Assembly (NCBI RefSeq): GCF_035582795.1
Contig: NC_134367.1
Location: 3,784,501-3,848,500, forward strand
Source of the DNA: Mycteria americana
Lineage: Eukaryota > Chordata > Aves > Ciconiiformes > Ciconiidae
Reading direction: 5' to 3'
DNA length: 64,000 nucleotides
The stretch's first letter is position 1; each line of letters starts with the position of its first letter. This document shows positions 35,750 to 49,500 of the stretch, piece after piece. The notes under the pieces are model-generated. The model did no database searches and was not told the origin of the DNA. It worked only from the letters and a program-made list of their open reading frames with translations. The position numbers were made by a program, and so were the translations under genes.

Positions 35750-37340
35750 GCTGCTGCAGTGGAGAGAAAGAGGAGCCGTAGCTTGGATCCCCGGAGTGCT
35801 GCTGAGCCTCCTCCTGGGAGCGGAGCTGCTTCCCTTCACCCGAACCCCAAAATATCGGGGGGTGGGGGGGGGGGGGCAGCGTGGAGCAGGGCTTTGCTGG
35901 CAGAGGTCCCTGCGGAGCGGGGAGCAGGCAGCTCGAGGGGGACCGCGCTGCCAGGCGGTACCTCCGCCACGGCCGGGTGGTCTTGGGGAAGAGCTGCCGG
36001 GGCGTGTGAGGGGTATTTCAGACAACGCAAAGCGGGGGGGTGGCGGGTCTGAATTTTGGGGGCTGAGGGCGGTAGGGACCGCTGCAAAGTCGGTGCTTTA
36101 TTCCAGGCAGGTTCTGCACCCCAACTGCGCCTGCTGACCGCCTCCGTCGGCAGCAATTCGTGGGCAGCAAAGCGCTTCAGCAACGAAAACACCTCCCCTC
36201 TGCCCCCCTGCCTGCTCCCTGCCCGCCCCGGGGCTCCGTCCCCTGCCTGCTCCCTGCCCGCCCCACGGCTCCGTCCCCTGCCTGCTCCCTGCCCGCCCCG
36301 GGGCTCCGCCCCCCTGCGTGCTCCAGTTTGGGGCTCCGTCCCCTGCCTGCTCCCTGCCTGCCCCACGGCTCCGTCCCCTGCCTGCTCCCTGCCCGCCCCA
36401 GAGCTCCGCCCCCTGCCCGCCCCAGGGCTCCGCCCCCTGCCCGCCCCAGAGCTCCGCCCCCTGCCTGCTCCGCGCCCGCCCCAGGACACTCCCCCATCGC
36501 CCCGCCCCTTCCCAAGCCCCGCCCCAGTCCCCGCCTTCGCGCAGTTTCCCTTCCCCGTTGGCTCCCCTCCGGAAAGGCCCCGCCCCTTTCAGCCCAGCCC
36601 CCTCCTCCGACCTCGCCCACCTCCCTTAAATTCCCCGTGAGGCCGCGGAACGGTTGTCGTGGGGCCGTGGGGTGGCGTCGGGCCCCTTGCGGCAGCACCG
36701 TTTCCGGTGAGGGCAGGCGTTCCGCCCTCAGAGGGCGGGCGCGGGCGGGGAGTGGGCCTGGCGGGTCACGTGAGGGCCCGACATCCGGGAAGGGCCCGTG
36801 AGCTTCCGGCCGGCACCGCTCCGCCGGGCGCCTCCTGGGAGCGGCGGGGCCCGGGGGTCCTGGGGCGGCTCGGCGCGGCCGCTGCCCCCCCCTCCGCCGG
36901 CCGGGGCTGCCCTCCCCGGCTCACCCGGTGCCCTCCCGCCCCGCTCCGCCGGGCCCCCACGCTGCCCTGCCCCTCCCTTTGTCAAGCACCGAGGGTCTCC
37001 CCTCTGTCAGCCGCCCCCGGGACCCCTCCCCGCTGGGAGCGGGGCCCCTGGAAGGGCAGCGGCCTTCTCAGAGCGGGGGTTGTGGTATCGCCCCGCTCCT
37101 CCCTCCCTTCTCCCCGCATCATCCTTCCACCCCCCCCCGCCCCGGGACCGGGCTGGCGCTCTCCAGCCTGCCAGGAGAGAGCTTCACCCCTTGGGGTTTG
37201 CCCCCGCCTGCCTTCGGTGGCATCGTACAGGGCTGCCCGCCGGTTGTAGGCCATCCCGAGCTCGTCCCACGTTCTCCATCCCGTCCCTGTTGGTGTTGCT
37301 GAGGTTACCCCTGTTTCCCCAGCAAGTTTTCGTGGCAAAG
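35750..37340. promoter_or_regulatory. CpG island and promoter region of MTMR9
   Basis: Very G+C-rich and CpG-rich sequence with no TATA box, as expected for a broadly expressed gene. GGTCACGTGAGG (36764-36775) contains a TCACGTGA E-box of the kind bound by USF and TFE/MITF factors. ETS-like TTCCGG or its complement occurs near 36567, 36701, 36783 and 36803. The start of transcription is most likely between about 36,600 and 36,820. Confidence 0.75.
36201..36485. repeat. GC-rich minisatellite, about 35-bp unit
   Basis: CCTGCTCCCT recurs at 36211, 36246, 36281, 36346 and 36381, giving a 35-bp period with one odd unit between 36281 and 36346. It is followed by shorter units of about 23 bp built on CTCCGCCCCCTGCCCGCCCC. 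The long open frames through it on both strands are a by-product of the composition and are not genes. Confidence 0.85.
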
Positions 37341-37373
37341 GCCTCGCCAGGCCCGTTCCCTTTGCTAGCCAGC

Positions 37374-37558
37374 ATGGAGTTCGCGGAGCTGATCAAGACC
37401 CCTCGAGCAGACAACGTCGTCCTGCACCGCCCTTTCTACCTGGCTGTGGAGGGCACTCTGTGTTTGACTGGCCATCATCTCATTTTTTCTTCACGGCGTC
37501 AAGATAATGCTGAGGAGCTGTGGCTGCTGCACTCCAACATTGATTCTATTGAAAAAAG
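37374..37558 (+). CDS. MTMR9: MTMR9 coding exon 1
   Basis: Encodes residues 1-61 plus two bases of Arg62: the start [20 protein letters not shown] and the first strands of the PH-GRAM domain. Donor GTATGC. Confidence 0.95.
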
Positions 37559-40500
37559 GTATGCCTCCTAATTTCCCTGCCTACCTGTGCCTCATTGTGT
37601 GCGTTTCATGGGTTGAAAAGTGGTTGTCAGGACTGGCTCGCGCCTCAGCTGTCTCGAATCCTGGTCTGGAGAGGAGAAAGGACAGGCAGTTAGCGGGCAG
37701 GGCAGAATATTGGCACGGGCAGGTTGGTTCTCATTCTGTTTGCATGTTGATATTTGACTGTTGCATCTTAAGATTTTTTTTTCTTTTTGTCGTATATAGA
37801 GTTGGAATTTTTTATGTTTAAACACCTTTGTCACCAGTACTCTGTGTTAATTGTGCAGTGGACTTCATCAGTAGCTCTTGAAACACTTTATAAAGGATGC
37901 GTTTCTACCACCATTCAACGGAGATGGAAGCCGAGGCGCTGATGAAGTGATTTGCCTTGGGTCACCCAGCAAAACTGATGGTAGAAGTGGACTTCGCACT
38001 TTCTCAGCCCCCGATCGGTCTCCTACTGCTCGACAGTATCATCCCCTTACTCCTGCAATTGCTTACGGAAATCAGTAACGCTTTTTAACAGCATAATCCT
38101 TGTGGGAACGACGTGGGAAAGCTGAGTTGTAGCTGCAGCACTCCATTTTATTCTTGCCCATCCCCTTTTTTTGCGGACTTAAGAGATTAATCTCCTTACC
38201 ATCGCTTCCGTCTGCTTTCCGTGTACCGTTGCCCCATCATGTTTCCCTCGTTGAGTGGCACTCCCGTCTCACCTGGTCACGTCTTCTGCTTCCTCACCTT
38301 GGTCCTTTTTCCAGTTTGCTCATACTATTTTATTTTTTTTGTTAATTACAAAGTCAGTCCCCCTTTTTCCTTGCCTTTTAAGGAAATCCAGAAGAATAGA
38401 TTTCCTTTCTGCCACCAAGAGTGGAGAAATCAAGCAGCAGCAATTAAAAATATCAGGTTGCCTCAGAATCTGAGAATGCGTGAAGTACTGGATGCTGATT
38501 AAGTTTGTTCCCGTGTTCCTGATTTCTCTGAGCGTTTCTGAGAAACGCTGCATCTTGGCCTGAGGGTGGAGAGGAACAGAGTGGTCAAAACCTCAGGAAA
38601 TCTGTTCCCATCTAGTACTGCTCAGTCATCAGGGTGGTTTGGCCTCATCCTCCTTACTGCTTGTACTAAACCAGCCATAGCTCCGATTTGAAAATTATTC
38701 TAGACAAGCTTTTCTTTCTTTTTTATTTTTTTATGAGCTTAGTTGCAATTACAATGTAAGTTAATACCAAATGAGCAAGGAACGTTTTAAGTCACGGTGA
38801 GGGAGTAGTGCGTTGCTAGCTCAGTACATGATTTATAACAGAGTTCGCTACGTCTGCAGATACTCGCAGCCCTTATCGCCAGCCCTAGTTTCTAGAAGGT
38901 CTCTGGAGCACACCTCCCTCTCCCTGCGAGTAGCTTTGCGTGAGTGTAACTGCAATGAAGTTTTGCCATATAAAAGGGTAAGAGTATATTCTCAGTGCTG
39001 GAGAGAATGGAATAACAAGGCTCTGAAACCAATAATGGTTGTAGTAAGGTCCAGTTTGGCACTACTTCAGGTTATTAGTGCACAACAACTGTGACGTTGT
39101 GCTAAGTTCATAAAATCTCTTCTCCCACTTTCATGATATGAGTGTCTTTTGTACAAAACAGTGCTTACCCTAATTATCAGATGGTCGTCAAACGGCTTCT
39201 TAAGGTTTTGTAGCTTTTTAAACCATTTAAATGTGACCTGTAGGGTTTGTTGAGAAGTGGCACAGTCTCTAGTGATCTATGGTCTTTTTGCTTAAAGAAA
39301 CGTGGAAAGGAAACGCAGCCCTGGTGATGCGTTGTAGCTGCACTGTGTTCCTACGTTGGGGATCTGTGAAATAGCACTGCAACGAGGGCAAACGATGCAC
39401 AGACTGGCTCTGCTGGAGTTGCAGAACTTTTCTGTCAAAACGCCTGTAGTTCTTCCTTCAGCACTACCCAAATTCCAATCGGTTCTGCACGTTAACCTTT
39501 GTCTGCACAGAAGAAATAGGTAATAACCTTTCAGCTGGAATAATAATTGTAAAATAAATTACAGGCACCTTTTGCAGCACAGGTGAAGCAACCCAAAGCT
39601 TAGCAACAGGTCTCTTCTTGGAGCGTGTGCAGCCCTGCCCTTGTGCATGCGTGATCTAACTGAGGGTCTGAAGCTTGGTCCTTCAGGTCTTGCCTGCTTC
39701 TGCTTCTTGCATTGCCCTTGGCTGCTGCAAGCACTGCTGTGGTGTACGAGGAGACTCGGACGCTTTTCCTTAGTTCACTGCTTTGTGAACTAAAATCTAC
39801 AGCATTTCTGAATGCTAGTGGCTAGTTAACGTAAAGAAAACACTCGGTTTCTGTTCAGGCATCATCCTTCTTTCAGGTACGTAAGGAAGACTGGAGAGGG
39901 TGTCTGTGAGCTGTGTTTGTTTTGTAACGTAGAGCTTTTTCTGGGTTGACGTGCGTTGTAACCAGCAAGACCTTAACTTCTCTGAGGTCTGCAGAGCAGA
40001 TAGCTCCATGGCACTGCAGAGATTGGAAACCAAACTTTCTTGTTAAAGACAAGGGAGTGTAATGTAGCCAGAATGAAATGTTATTTTAAAAATTAAATTA
40101 AACTCAAGTGTTTTTAGCAATCCTCAAAGTTTCAATGCATTCCTTTAATGAAACTGGAAACTTCCAGTACTATCAGAAAATACCTGAACATACCTTTTCT
40201 CTTTCATCTTTTAAAGAAAAGCTGGGAGGAAAACCTTCTCTTTATCTTGTAATACTTAACTCAGTGCCGTATCACAAGGATGGAATTAAAAAAAAAAGTG
40301 GACCACAACTTGCAAATACCAAATAAAGAGGTGGTTTTGTTTGTTTATTTTTTTGAACAATGATATTGCAGACAAATTACTACTAATGGAGTTTTGTTTT
40401 GTAGGCATGTGTTGTGGGAAGAGCTATAATACCTCATCATACCTTAGAAGATCCTGTTCTTGAGAGACTCTTTCTTCATGTCTTGCTGTAGGTTTGTGGG

Positions 40501-43500
40501 CTCATTGGGTACCATCATTATAAAATGCAAAGATCTGCGAATTATTCAGCTGGATATACCTGGAATGGAGGAGTGTTTGAACATTGCTAGCTCTATTGAG
40601 GTAAGAATTCATAATGATAAATAACATCTGCGTTCTCAGATCTTGATCTAACCTCAACCTTAACAGCTTTTTTTCCAATTAGGAAGGCTTTCATCGATGT
40701 TCTGGAAGGCAAATGAGAATTGTGGGATATTTCCTTTCAGTTGTTTAAAAAAAGAAAACAAAAAAAAACCCCCTACTTGATCAAAGATCTTGCCATAGCA
40801 TTTGGGAAGATGAAGCTCAGCTTCATTATGCTGGAGCATGAGGAGGCAAAACCAAATCAGACTGGTTGAGTTTCGTGTGTCTCAAACAACATTAAGTGAC
40901 TTCTTGAGTTTAAGCTCTGTTAGTAATCAGGTAAATGCCACGTAGGATGTGTCCTGTTAGTTATACCTGTTCAGCGTACATCTTTCTCATCCTTTGGTGT
41001 GCTGTTACATACTGTAGCCTGCAGAAATGATACTCTGTGTACAAATCCCCAGCTGCAGTTAGATTGTCTTATCATCTGTTTTTGTTTGTGCTACTGGTTT
41101 TTATGTATGTTAAACTACTCCGCAGGTGACTTAGTGTTTCAAGCTTAATGGCTGTATGCTTTTGGGTGGCTTAAGTTTGCATCGCCAATATGAGAGCAAA
41201 ACACTATTTGCTGTATGTTTTTTGGAATAAAATAGCAGTTTGAATGAATTAAGTAGCTGTTCATTTCTCTCACCCACACAGGCGCTTTCCACTTTGGATT
41301 CTGTTACTCTCATGTATCCCTTCTTCTACCGGCCCATGTTTGAAATCATTGAAGATGGCTGGCGCTCTTTTCTGCCTGACCAAGAATTTGAGCTCCTCAG
41401 TTCAGTGGTAAGTTGGATCTTGAGGATTTGCACAGGCACTCGGATATACTTGTGCAAGTAGTTTGTGAAGTATTTCACCCAGTAGTGTCTGGACTGGAAA
41501 TCCTGGATGGTAAAAATAGCTGTCCAGTGCCTGGGTGGAAAGTGAGTATTGTTCAAATATTCACTCTCTAAACATCAGGCATTTCTGTGCTAAATATTCT
41601 TATTTATCACTTGTGTTTCACTGTCTACAAGTGGAGTTTTGAGGCCTATTTAAAAGTTATCTGGGAGGACATGAAGGTAGGAAATGTTTTTGTCCTTTGG
41701 GGATGGCCCCCCGTACTGTAAGAACAAATTTAAAATTGCTAAGGATTTCTTAGCTCCCTAGGAAGATGACAGTAGATAAAGATGCCCAGTTTGAAACACT
41801 CTTCACTCTGGTCCGTGTTGGGGAAATATTGGGAGTGTTCAGACAACAGGGAATTTCCAGTTGTATTCTTCCAGATGCCATAAGCATATGTTGATATTAT
41901 TTTGGTACCTGTAGGGTAGGAATTGTTCTTGTGGCATTGCCTGTTGTATTTGTTATTCAAATTTCATTTTAGAATGCTGAATTTGATATAGTGGGAACTG
42001 GCTCGGTTGCAGGAGCCTACCTGTTTTAATAGTGCCTTGGGTTAGCATCTCTGTGTTCCAGGTCTTTGTTTCACATTAAATATGTCCATTTGCTGCATCA
42101 TCTTAGGTTTCTGAGACTACATCCATTAGTACAGCATCAAAGAACATTGATTTTTTTCTTTTTTTTTTTCTTTTATCTGCAACCCAGCTTGTCTGCAGCA
42201 TTTATCACTTTCTGTTTATGACTAATAACTGAATAACATGATTAGCTTGACCAGATTCATGTGATGAAATCACTGGAAAATTAAAGGAGTTCAGGGATCT
42301 TTCTATTTTTGTCTCATAATTGGAGTACTCTCACATGTCCCATCTTCATCTGCTGTCAAAAGACATACAAACTGACCTGTTTATAATAATTAGCACCACA
42401 GTTTTGGTTTTAATTTCAGCTGGGGAAGTCAAATGTGATCAGAGTGTTCTCCTGTTTGGACATAAAGCAGCAGATGCTTTCCCAGCTCGGCAGAGGAAGC
42501 TTGCAGGCATTTCAATGGGAATCGAAAGGCCAGAAGCTAAAGTGCTCTCTGGCGAGAAGGGAGGACGTGTGAGAGCAGGATTGAAGGCAGCAGAAGGAAA
42601 TCCCTCAGAGCTCAATGAAAGATTGCAGGAGATGGTTCTGCTTCTGTTTAAGATTTGCTTTCTATGTGCAGCTGAAATCCTTTTTAGATTTCAGGAATCG
42701 AATGACTTGTGATGTTTGTATTTACCAGCACACAGATGCAGGTGCTAACGTGAATCCATTGATATGCTGCTTTTTTTCTTTCAGAGGTTTAAAAGTGCAC
42801 TGATAGCTTATTTGTGGATCTCTTGGCTTTCTGAACATATGCTCCTTGGAAGGCTTACATTTAAAAACCTAATTACTTTATAGGGCTATGTTTCAAGGGC
42901 AATAATTAATTTCTTTAAAATATACATGCCTAACAGCTGTTGATTAATTCTTGGCTTTTAACCCAAAACTTCAGATGTAACTCCTTTCTAATGAAATGGT
43001 GGCAAAAGCCATGTTCAAATGACTTACATTTCCTGAACTAACAGATAAATATATTGTTGACCAAATATTTCTTGTACATAATTAAACTTTATGTGACAGG
43101 CTAGAACAAGTAAATGGCTGATTTTTTTTTTTTTTTTCCCAGTAAGTCAAATGAGTGAAATTCAGAAGGTTAACTCCCTCTCCATTAAATCATCCATCTG
43201 GATCTGTTATGCCTTACCTTCCCCAATATGGTAACAACTTGTCAAAAACTGCATTTCACCCACGCTGCAGCTCTAGTAATGTATTAATTGCACATCTTGG
43301 CATATGTTGTGCCAAATGTGTTTTTTTCTCCCAACACACGTACCCCCCTTGTGTGAATTCACTCCATTACATTGATCTGACAAAGTGTCATCTAGCATTG
43401 CCCCTAGAATTTGCTAGCAAACACTCAAGCACTCTACCCCTGCAGCTCAGCTCCAGGATTAGGGAGGCTGCTATACTATCACAACATTCTTGCATTTAGT

Positions 43501-46500
43501 CCACGAAGGTGTTAAGGGAAGAACTGTTAAGGCAAATGACTTCATTTGATTTAAAGAAATTGGAGGAATTAAGTTTCGGTGGGCTGTCACGTGCTGATGG
43601 CTCTTGGCATACGTGCTACCTGTTTATTTTCTTGGGAATAACCTACAGCACAGGTCAGCAGGGCTTTCGTCAAGTGTCTTTCCATGAACTGCTGTTCTGA
43701 TAAATCCAACGTATCAACAGGAGTAGTTCAGCTGAGAATTAAGTCATACGAAGAAATCGGCTCAACGTTTCACTAAATGTCACAGCAAAAACTCCACGGT
43801 GCCTACAGGCTCCAAATTATTATACTGCGAGATGAGACTTTAAAGATACTATAGACAAATATATGAATGGAGTAAAAGGTGCACAGGATAGTTAATGTTT
43901 GCTTATCCAGCTTTTGGTTGTGTGTGTTTGTGGTTTTGCTTGAAGCACAGGGTAGTACATGAGATCTGGATTGGTTACAGTTATGTCGGGTGAAATGTGT
44001 GAGAAAAAAAAAAAATCATACTCTTCACTGTACTACTGCATAAGCAGTGAGTGGCTGAATGGAATTCGAGTATAGGCAAGGGGTTTCATATTTTTTCTGA
44101 GGAGTCGGAGAAGAGCTAAGAGGTTTCTCTTCTGCCAAATTCTATAACTGCAGGATACTGCAAACTCTAACTCTGAAAATTCAGTTTCTTCTTAAGTGTA
44201 GAGGCCCTGATGACTTTGTACACTAACAGTATAATTAACGTGAAGGTGTTTCATTGGCACAAAATTCACTTTCTTAATTTATTCTTTTTTCTTCCCTTCC
44301 ATTTTCTTGTAGGAAAGAGCTCAGGGTTATGGACAGTTCAGCTGTGCTTTATCTTCTGTACTGGAGCTTCTTAAAAAAAGCTGATTTTTCTGGTTTGGGC
44401 TCACTTTTGCAATGGTGTGGATAGCCCGTATTTTGCTCTTATCAGACAAGCATCAATCTTTGCTTGCATCTGTTGTTATGCTTCTTGTCCACGCACAATC
44501 TGTTGCTCACAGGGCTTGTTGCCTTCTGCCTGTTCCTTGGGAATGGCCTCTGTCATTGCTGCTTTGCAGGATCCTTCAAGCTCCATGCTGGTTTCTTGAC
44601 TTTTCTTTTAAGGCTTATTAGTAGAGCTTCAATTGTTTCACACTGTGTTGTGGAAAATGACCTCTCCTAGCAATTATAAGTTTTAGGAGGAAGGATAACT
44701 GTTATTTTAGCCTTTGAGTAACATTTGAAAATCAGTATCTCTAAGCAAGTACTAGGGCAAGAAAAGTAGAAATGTAAGAGTTAATCCTGTACTGTGTTTA
44801 AGAAAATACTTCTGACTACTCTCTTTTTTTCTCTGGAGTCCTCTCTCCTTTCTGCTTACTCCCCCATCCTTTGCTGCTTCTAGCCTTAACTGGAATTAAC
44901 TTTTTTCTGATTCCCTAAAGTACAGATCTCTTGCTGGGAGAAGTAAATGTTAACTTTATACTTTCTCAGAGTTTCACGCAGCATACTTTTCTGGTGATGT
45001 CTGAAGATGAGGTCCACCTCTTCTCTTTCAGTGCAGTCCTTACTGCTTCCTCTGTCTGCATCTGCTGCTGCACATAGTTGAACTGCCGTTCCTTCGCTCT
45101 TCCAGTTAGTAATGGCACATTTTTCTTCAAAATTGCAGACGTACCCCAAGCAAAAGTCAAGAAGAGACTTGCACTGGTGGGTTTTACTATCATCTTATTC
45201 ATGTTAGAGCATATTTTAGCAGTCTTGAAGCTGGCATTGCAGAGGTTAACTGGATTTCTGCAGAAGTAGCTGTGCTACAGAAGAAAAATGGTGCTAATTG
45301 CTGCCGCGTTCCTCTTCCTTCCCATGTAACGGTAAATTATAACTGGATGACATAACAGTATCATCTGTCTCCTGTTATAAATGGTGAGGCGAGGAGGTTA
45401 TGGGTAGAGTTAAATTACCAAAGTGGGAGATAAATCAGGCCGATACTCTTCCATTCCTTTTCATACTGGTGATATCAGTGGCAGCCAGTCTCTCAAAAAA
45501 GCACACCGTGGAGTTCTGATTTTGCCTTCTCTACATACTATGTGGCAGTAAGGTATTTATCAGTTCTATTCTATATCCGTGCATATCTTTTTCATTGTAA
45601 GCAAACTGCATACCATCATATGAAATCTGCCGTAATTTAACATAGACACCCCAAAAAGGTATAAAGAAATATCATTGTTGGTGCATTAAAACCATGAGCC
45701 GTGACCAGCCAGCCTCCCTTATGTGATCCAGAACTTCTTTCATTTCCACCTATGACGTGATTGCTGGAGGCAATTTAACTTTGCATCTGGGAGAACCTCT
45801 GCTTTTTATAAAATGTAGATGTTCAGAGAAGCTGTTTTGAGGCTAATGAATAATGAAATAAGCTTACAACAGGGCTGGTGCAAGACTGTTCAGATAGGCT
45901 ACTGAACAGAGGGAGCAATTGCTGTTCTTGACGATGGTGATACACACAACGTGTACCTTTCCCAGCGTCTTTTTCTTAGGCTGCCACCAAAAGGGACAAT
46001 TTTGCTGTCTCCTACGCCACACATCCGGTGCCTTGGATCTACTGCTGATGAAATAGTGTTGTGAATCAGATCAGCTTGTTCATCTGATGGAAAGACTTCA
46101 TTGCCAGAAAACCTTTCTAAATCAATCCTAGTTTTCCATTGGATCAGTAAGCCATTTATATAACCAGGTACCAGTCAGGAGGTGTAAGGCAAGAAGAGGT
46201 AGTAAGCCTCTGGAAGAAAGGAAAGAGGAAGAGATACCTGTGTATTTAATGCATGCTAAACCAACCTTCCTGAGTTGACGTGGGTTTTTTGTGTATTCTG
46301 TTACTGCATAATTTAACTGTCATGCTCTTCTCTTACTTCCTGTGATACCTGCTTTATCCCCCTACCTTTTTGTCTAGCTGCAGCTTTCTTTGAGCACAAA
46401 TGAGCAGAGTTTTTTATGGCACCTGTATGAGGTATCTGCCTGCTGCAGTGGCACGCAAATGCTTCACTGTCTGTACTGAAAACACCTCAGCTGAGGAGTT

Positions 46501-49500
46501 ACTTAAGGTCTTGTTTGCTTTCTCACACCTGTGTCATGTCAGTGCATAGGAACTAAAAAAAAAAAAAAAGATACCTTGGTAGCAGCTGCCTGTTCCACTT
46601 CAAAAGGTTTTTACATTACATTTTTTTGTGTCTGGAGCTTTTACAGGCAAATTTGACTGCTATTCTGCTGCTACTTTTAAGAATTTAATGCTGCTGTTAA
46701 AACATGTTGTAGAGCCTCCTGGGTCATTTTCCCCACCAAGGCTTCTGCCAGCAGGCTGTGTTGGACACAAGGAATACAGAATAAGGGTGCACTGACTGAA
46801 GATGCAGCCAAGCCACTGTCCTGCTATTGAGGACCGTGAGTTCAGTTCCCTGCCAAACTTTAGGCAAGGTTCTGCTATGTGCCCCTGGGGAAAATATATG
46901 CCTCATGGCCATTTGATGTACCTGGACGGTGTCCTTAACGCAGCTGGTACTGGTGTGGTACCAGCCCAGAAGCAGTGAGCCCTCCATGAAGGCTGGGTTC
47001 GTCCAAGGCTGCAGTTAGGGCAGTGTCAGCTCTTCCAGCCTGGACTTCAGTAAGCGAGGACTCTTCGTCAGTGAGGCTGCTCGTTGACCTTTGGTTTTGC
47101 CTGAGATGGAGCCAAGTCCTGTGTCTGACCCTGGGTATCAGATAGCCTGAGCTCTCATGCCAAGTGCCTGCGAGGGTGCAGGGTGCCAATATTCAGCACT
47201 TCTTTCACAAGTGTTTGGCTGTTGGAAACTGAAGAACTATATAGCAGAAGTTCACGGTGAGACCTTTGGGCTTAGATGCTGTGCTGGTTCCAGAACGTGC
47301 TTTAGGAGGAACGGCTGTACTGGTTTACGTAAAGCAGAGCCCATAGAAAAGAACCAAGCTGGAAATGTTAAATTGCAATTTTAACCTCAAAGCAGTTTCA
47401 TCATCTGGAGTTGGACACTCTTGGCTCTCTTGGCCTTCTTTCTCTTGTGGACAGTGTTACTAACTCTGCTGTCAGCACAGACAGGGGTTTGAGCCTGTGC
47501 TACCTGCATCTAAATCAACCTTTTTTCCTCTAAATCTGCTGATGTAGGAATACATTTCTATTCTGGGGTCTCCCTGAGAGAGAGGCATACCATGCTCTTA
47601 CTTCCTATGAGATTGAAGCTATCTGCAAATGCAGTAAGTTATGTTGTAGTGCGTACTGCAGACATGCTGTCTGCTGTGTCTGTGAAATAATTAAAAGCCA
47701 CAGTCACCCATTTCTGACCACGTGGGCTTATTTTGTGCTGTTTATTGAGGATGTGGATAAACCAGATGGGGAACCGTTGTTCAACAAGTCCTGCACCTCA
47801 AGAACCGGAGCCACCGGACCATTTCTTCCGTTGCTTACGAGCTTTATCTTCACGCTGTATAATGAGCTACTGGGAGCTGCTGCAACAAGATATTATGATT
47901 GCAGCAGCATCAAGAGGTGTGGGAAAAAAAAATAGTCTGTCAACAGACCTATAAATGGATACTAAGAGGACTAGGCAGGGATATACCTTCTAATAGCTGT
48001 AATACAACATCTGAGAGGTAGGGGATGAGGAGTGCACTGCAGAGAGTGGCCAGGCTTGTTTGTTCTTGAATAGCATCTCTTTTGCCACATTTTTGTTGGA
48101 GACCAGATACAGTGCTGGATTTGATCTGACTGATTAGTGTAGCTATGCTATTACAAGGGGTCCAGATTCCCAGATGAACAAAAGTGGGTATGCCAGTAGT
48201 GACAACTGAGCTTTCATCTGTGGTGCAAATGGAATAGAGCACCAGTATTACTCTGTGCGTGCTTTATCCTGAATATGGAAGTTCCTCTTCCCTAGTATGT
48301 TATGTTGTAACAGTAGTAATCTGTTTTCTCACCCAAAGCCTGTGTACTCTGATCTTTTTCAGACAGACGAATGGCGTCTAAGCTGCATCAATAAGGAATT
48401 CTCTGTCTGTCCCTCCTACCCTCCAGTTGTCATTGTCCCCAAATCCATTGATGATGAAGCGCTTCGGAAAGTTGCCATGTTTCGCCATGGCAGTCGCTTC
48501 CCAGTCCTCAGCTATTATCATAAGAAGAATGGGATGGTAAGCTGCATTTGAGTAATGGTTGTACCTGAAGGAAGCATGTGAATCTGTCATTTAATGAAAG
48601 AACAACTTGTGCTCTAGACTTAAGACAGTTCATGAGATGTTCGCTCCTTTTGTTTTCCAACTTATTAAGTGTATGCAGTGAAACTGGTTCTGGGTGATGG
48701 AATGAGTAATCTGCATCCTAGAAATAGCTATTAATCTGCTTGTTTGGGGAGCGTATGTGGCATGAGCTTGCTCACAGCAGTAAGAGCAAGATGAGACTTG
48801 TAAAGCCACCGCTGGCACCCTTACTTGCTTTGTCTGCCAAGAGGCTTCATGCTGAAAGGATGGCAGAAACCACATTGTCCTGTCTCTGGGTGGTGGGCTG
48901 TCTCCTTCGTAATAGAGTCATGATGACAGCAAGTGAGCCCAGAGCCAGCACCGCTTCTGCTGTGTAACTGTCGAACGAGCGATCAGAACAATCTGTTCTT
49001 CGAGCCTGTCAGTATAACATATTTCAGGGTAGCAAATTCTTGCTGTTGCGCAGACTTTACCACCTCCCAACAAGTCAAAATCTAATTGAGTGACTGATAC
49101 GCTATAATTAAGAAATGCACTTCACAAAGTTGTTGGGTAATTCTTTGTATCTCTTGCTGATGTAACCAGTTCTGAGGCTGTTGGGATGTCCAACCTGCGG
49201 CTTGTAAACTTGATCCAGGCTTCTGAGTCAAATGCTCTAATGTGTTCTCACCTACTGTTGCCAAGATTTGTAAGCCCTGAATTAGAGGGCGTCTAGTCTG
49301 ACTTAGTAGTACCTTTGGGGTTTTTTGCTTTGCTTTAAAATCAGCCATCCACCAACTTCATAACAGTCATGCTTCCTGCTTTTTCTCAGCTTGAATGAAA
49401 ACCATTGAAGGAAGATTTGCTCGATTATCTCTCCGAATTGTGCGTGTTTCAAGTGTGAAGAATATAATAGCATTTGGCTTGGAGTGCTTGAACTTGTGAC

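Noticed and set aside
36056-36801. Long open frames on both strands across the GC-rich region (up to 217 codons)
   Set aside because: They are proline/alanine/arginine-rich by-products of the minisatellite and CpG island, lack splice or start logic, and occur in all frames.
47735-47935. Plus-strand frame in MTMR9 intron 3 as an extra exon
   Set aside because: MTMR9 exons 3 and 4 already join in phase with the known protein order, and this frame has no myotubularin similarity.
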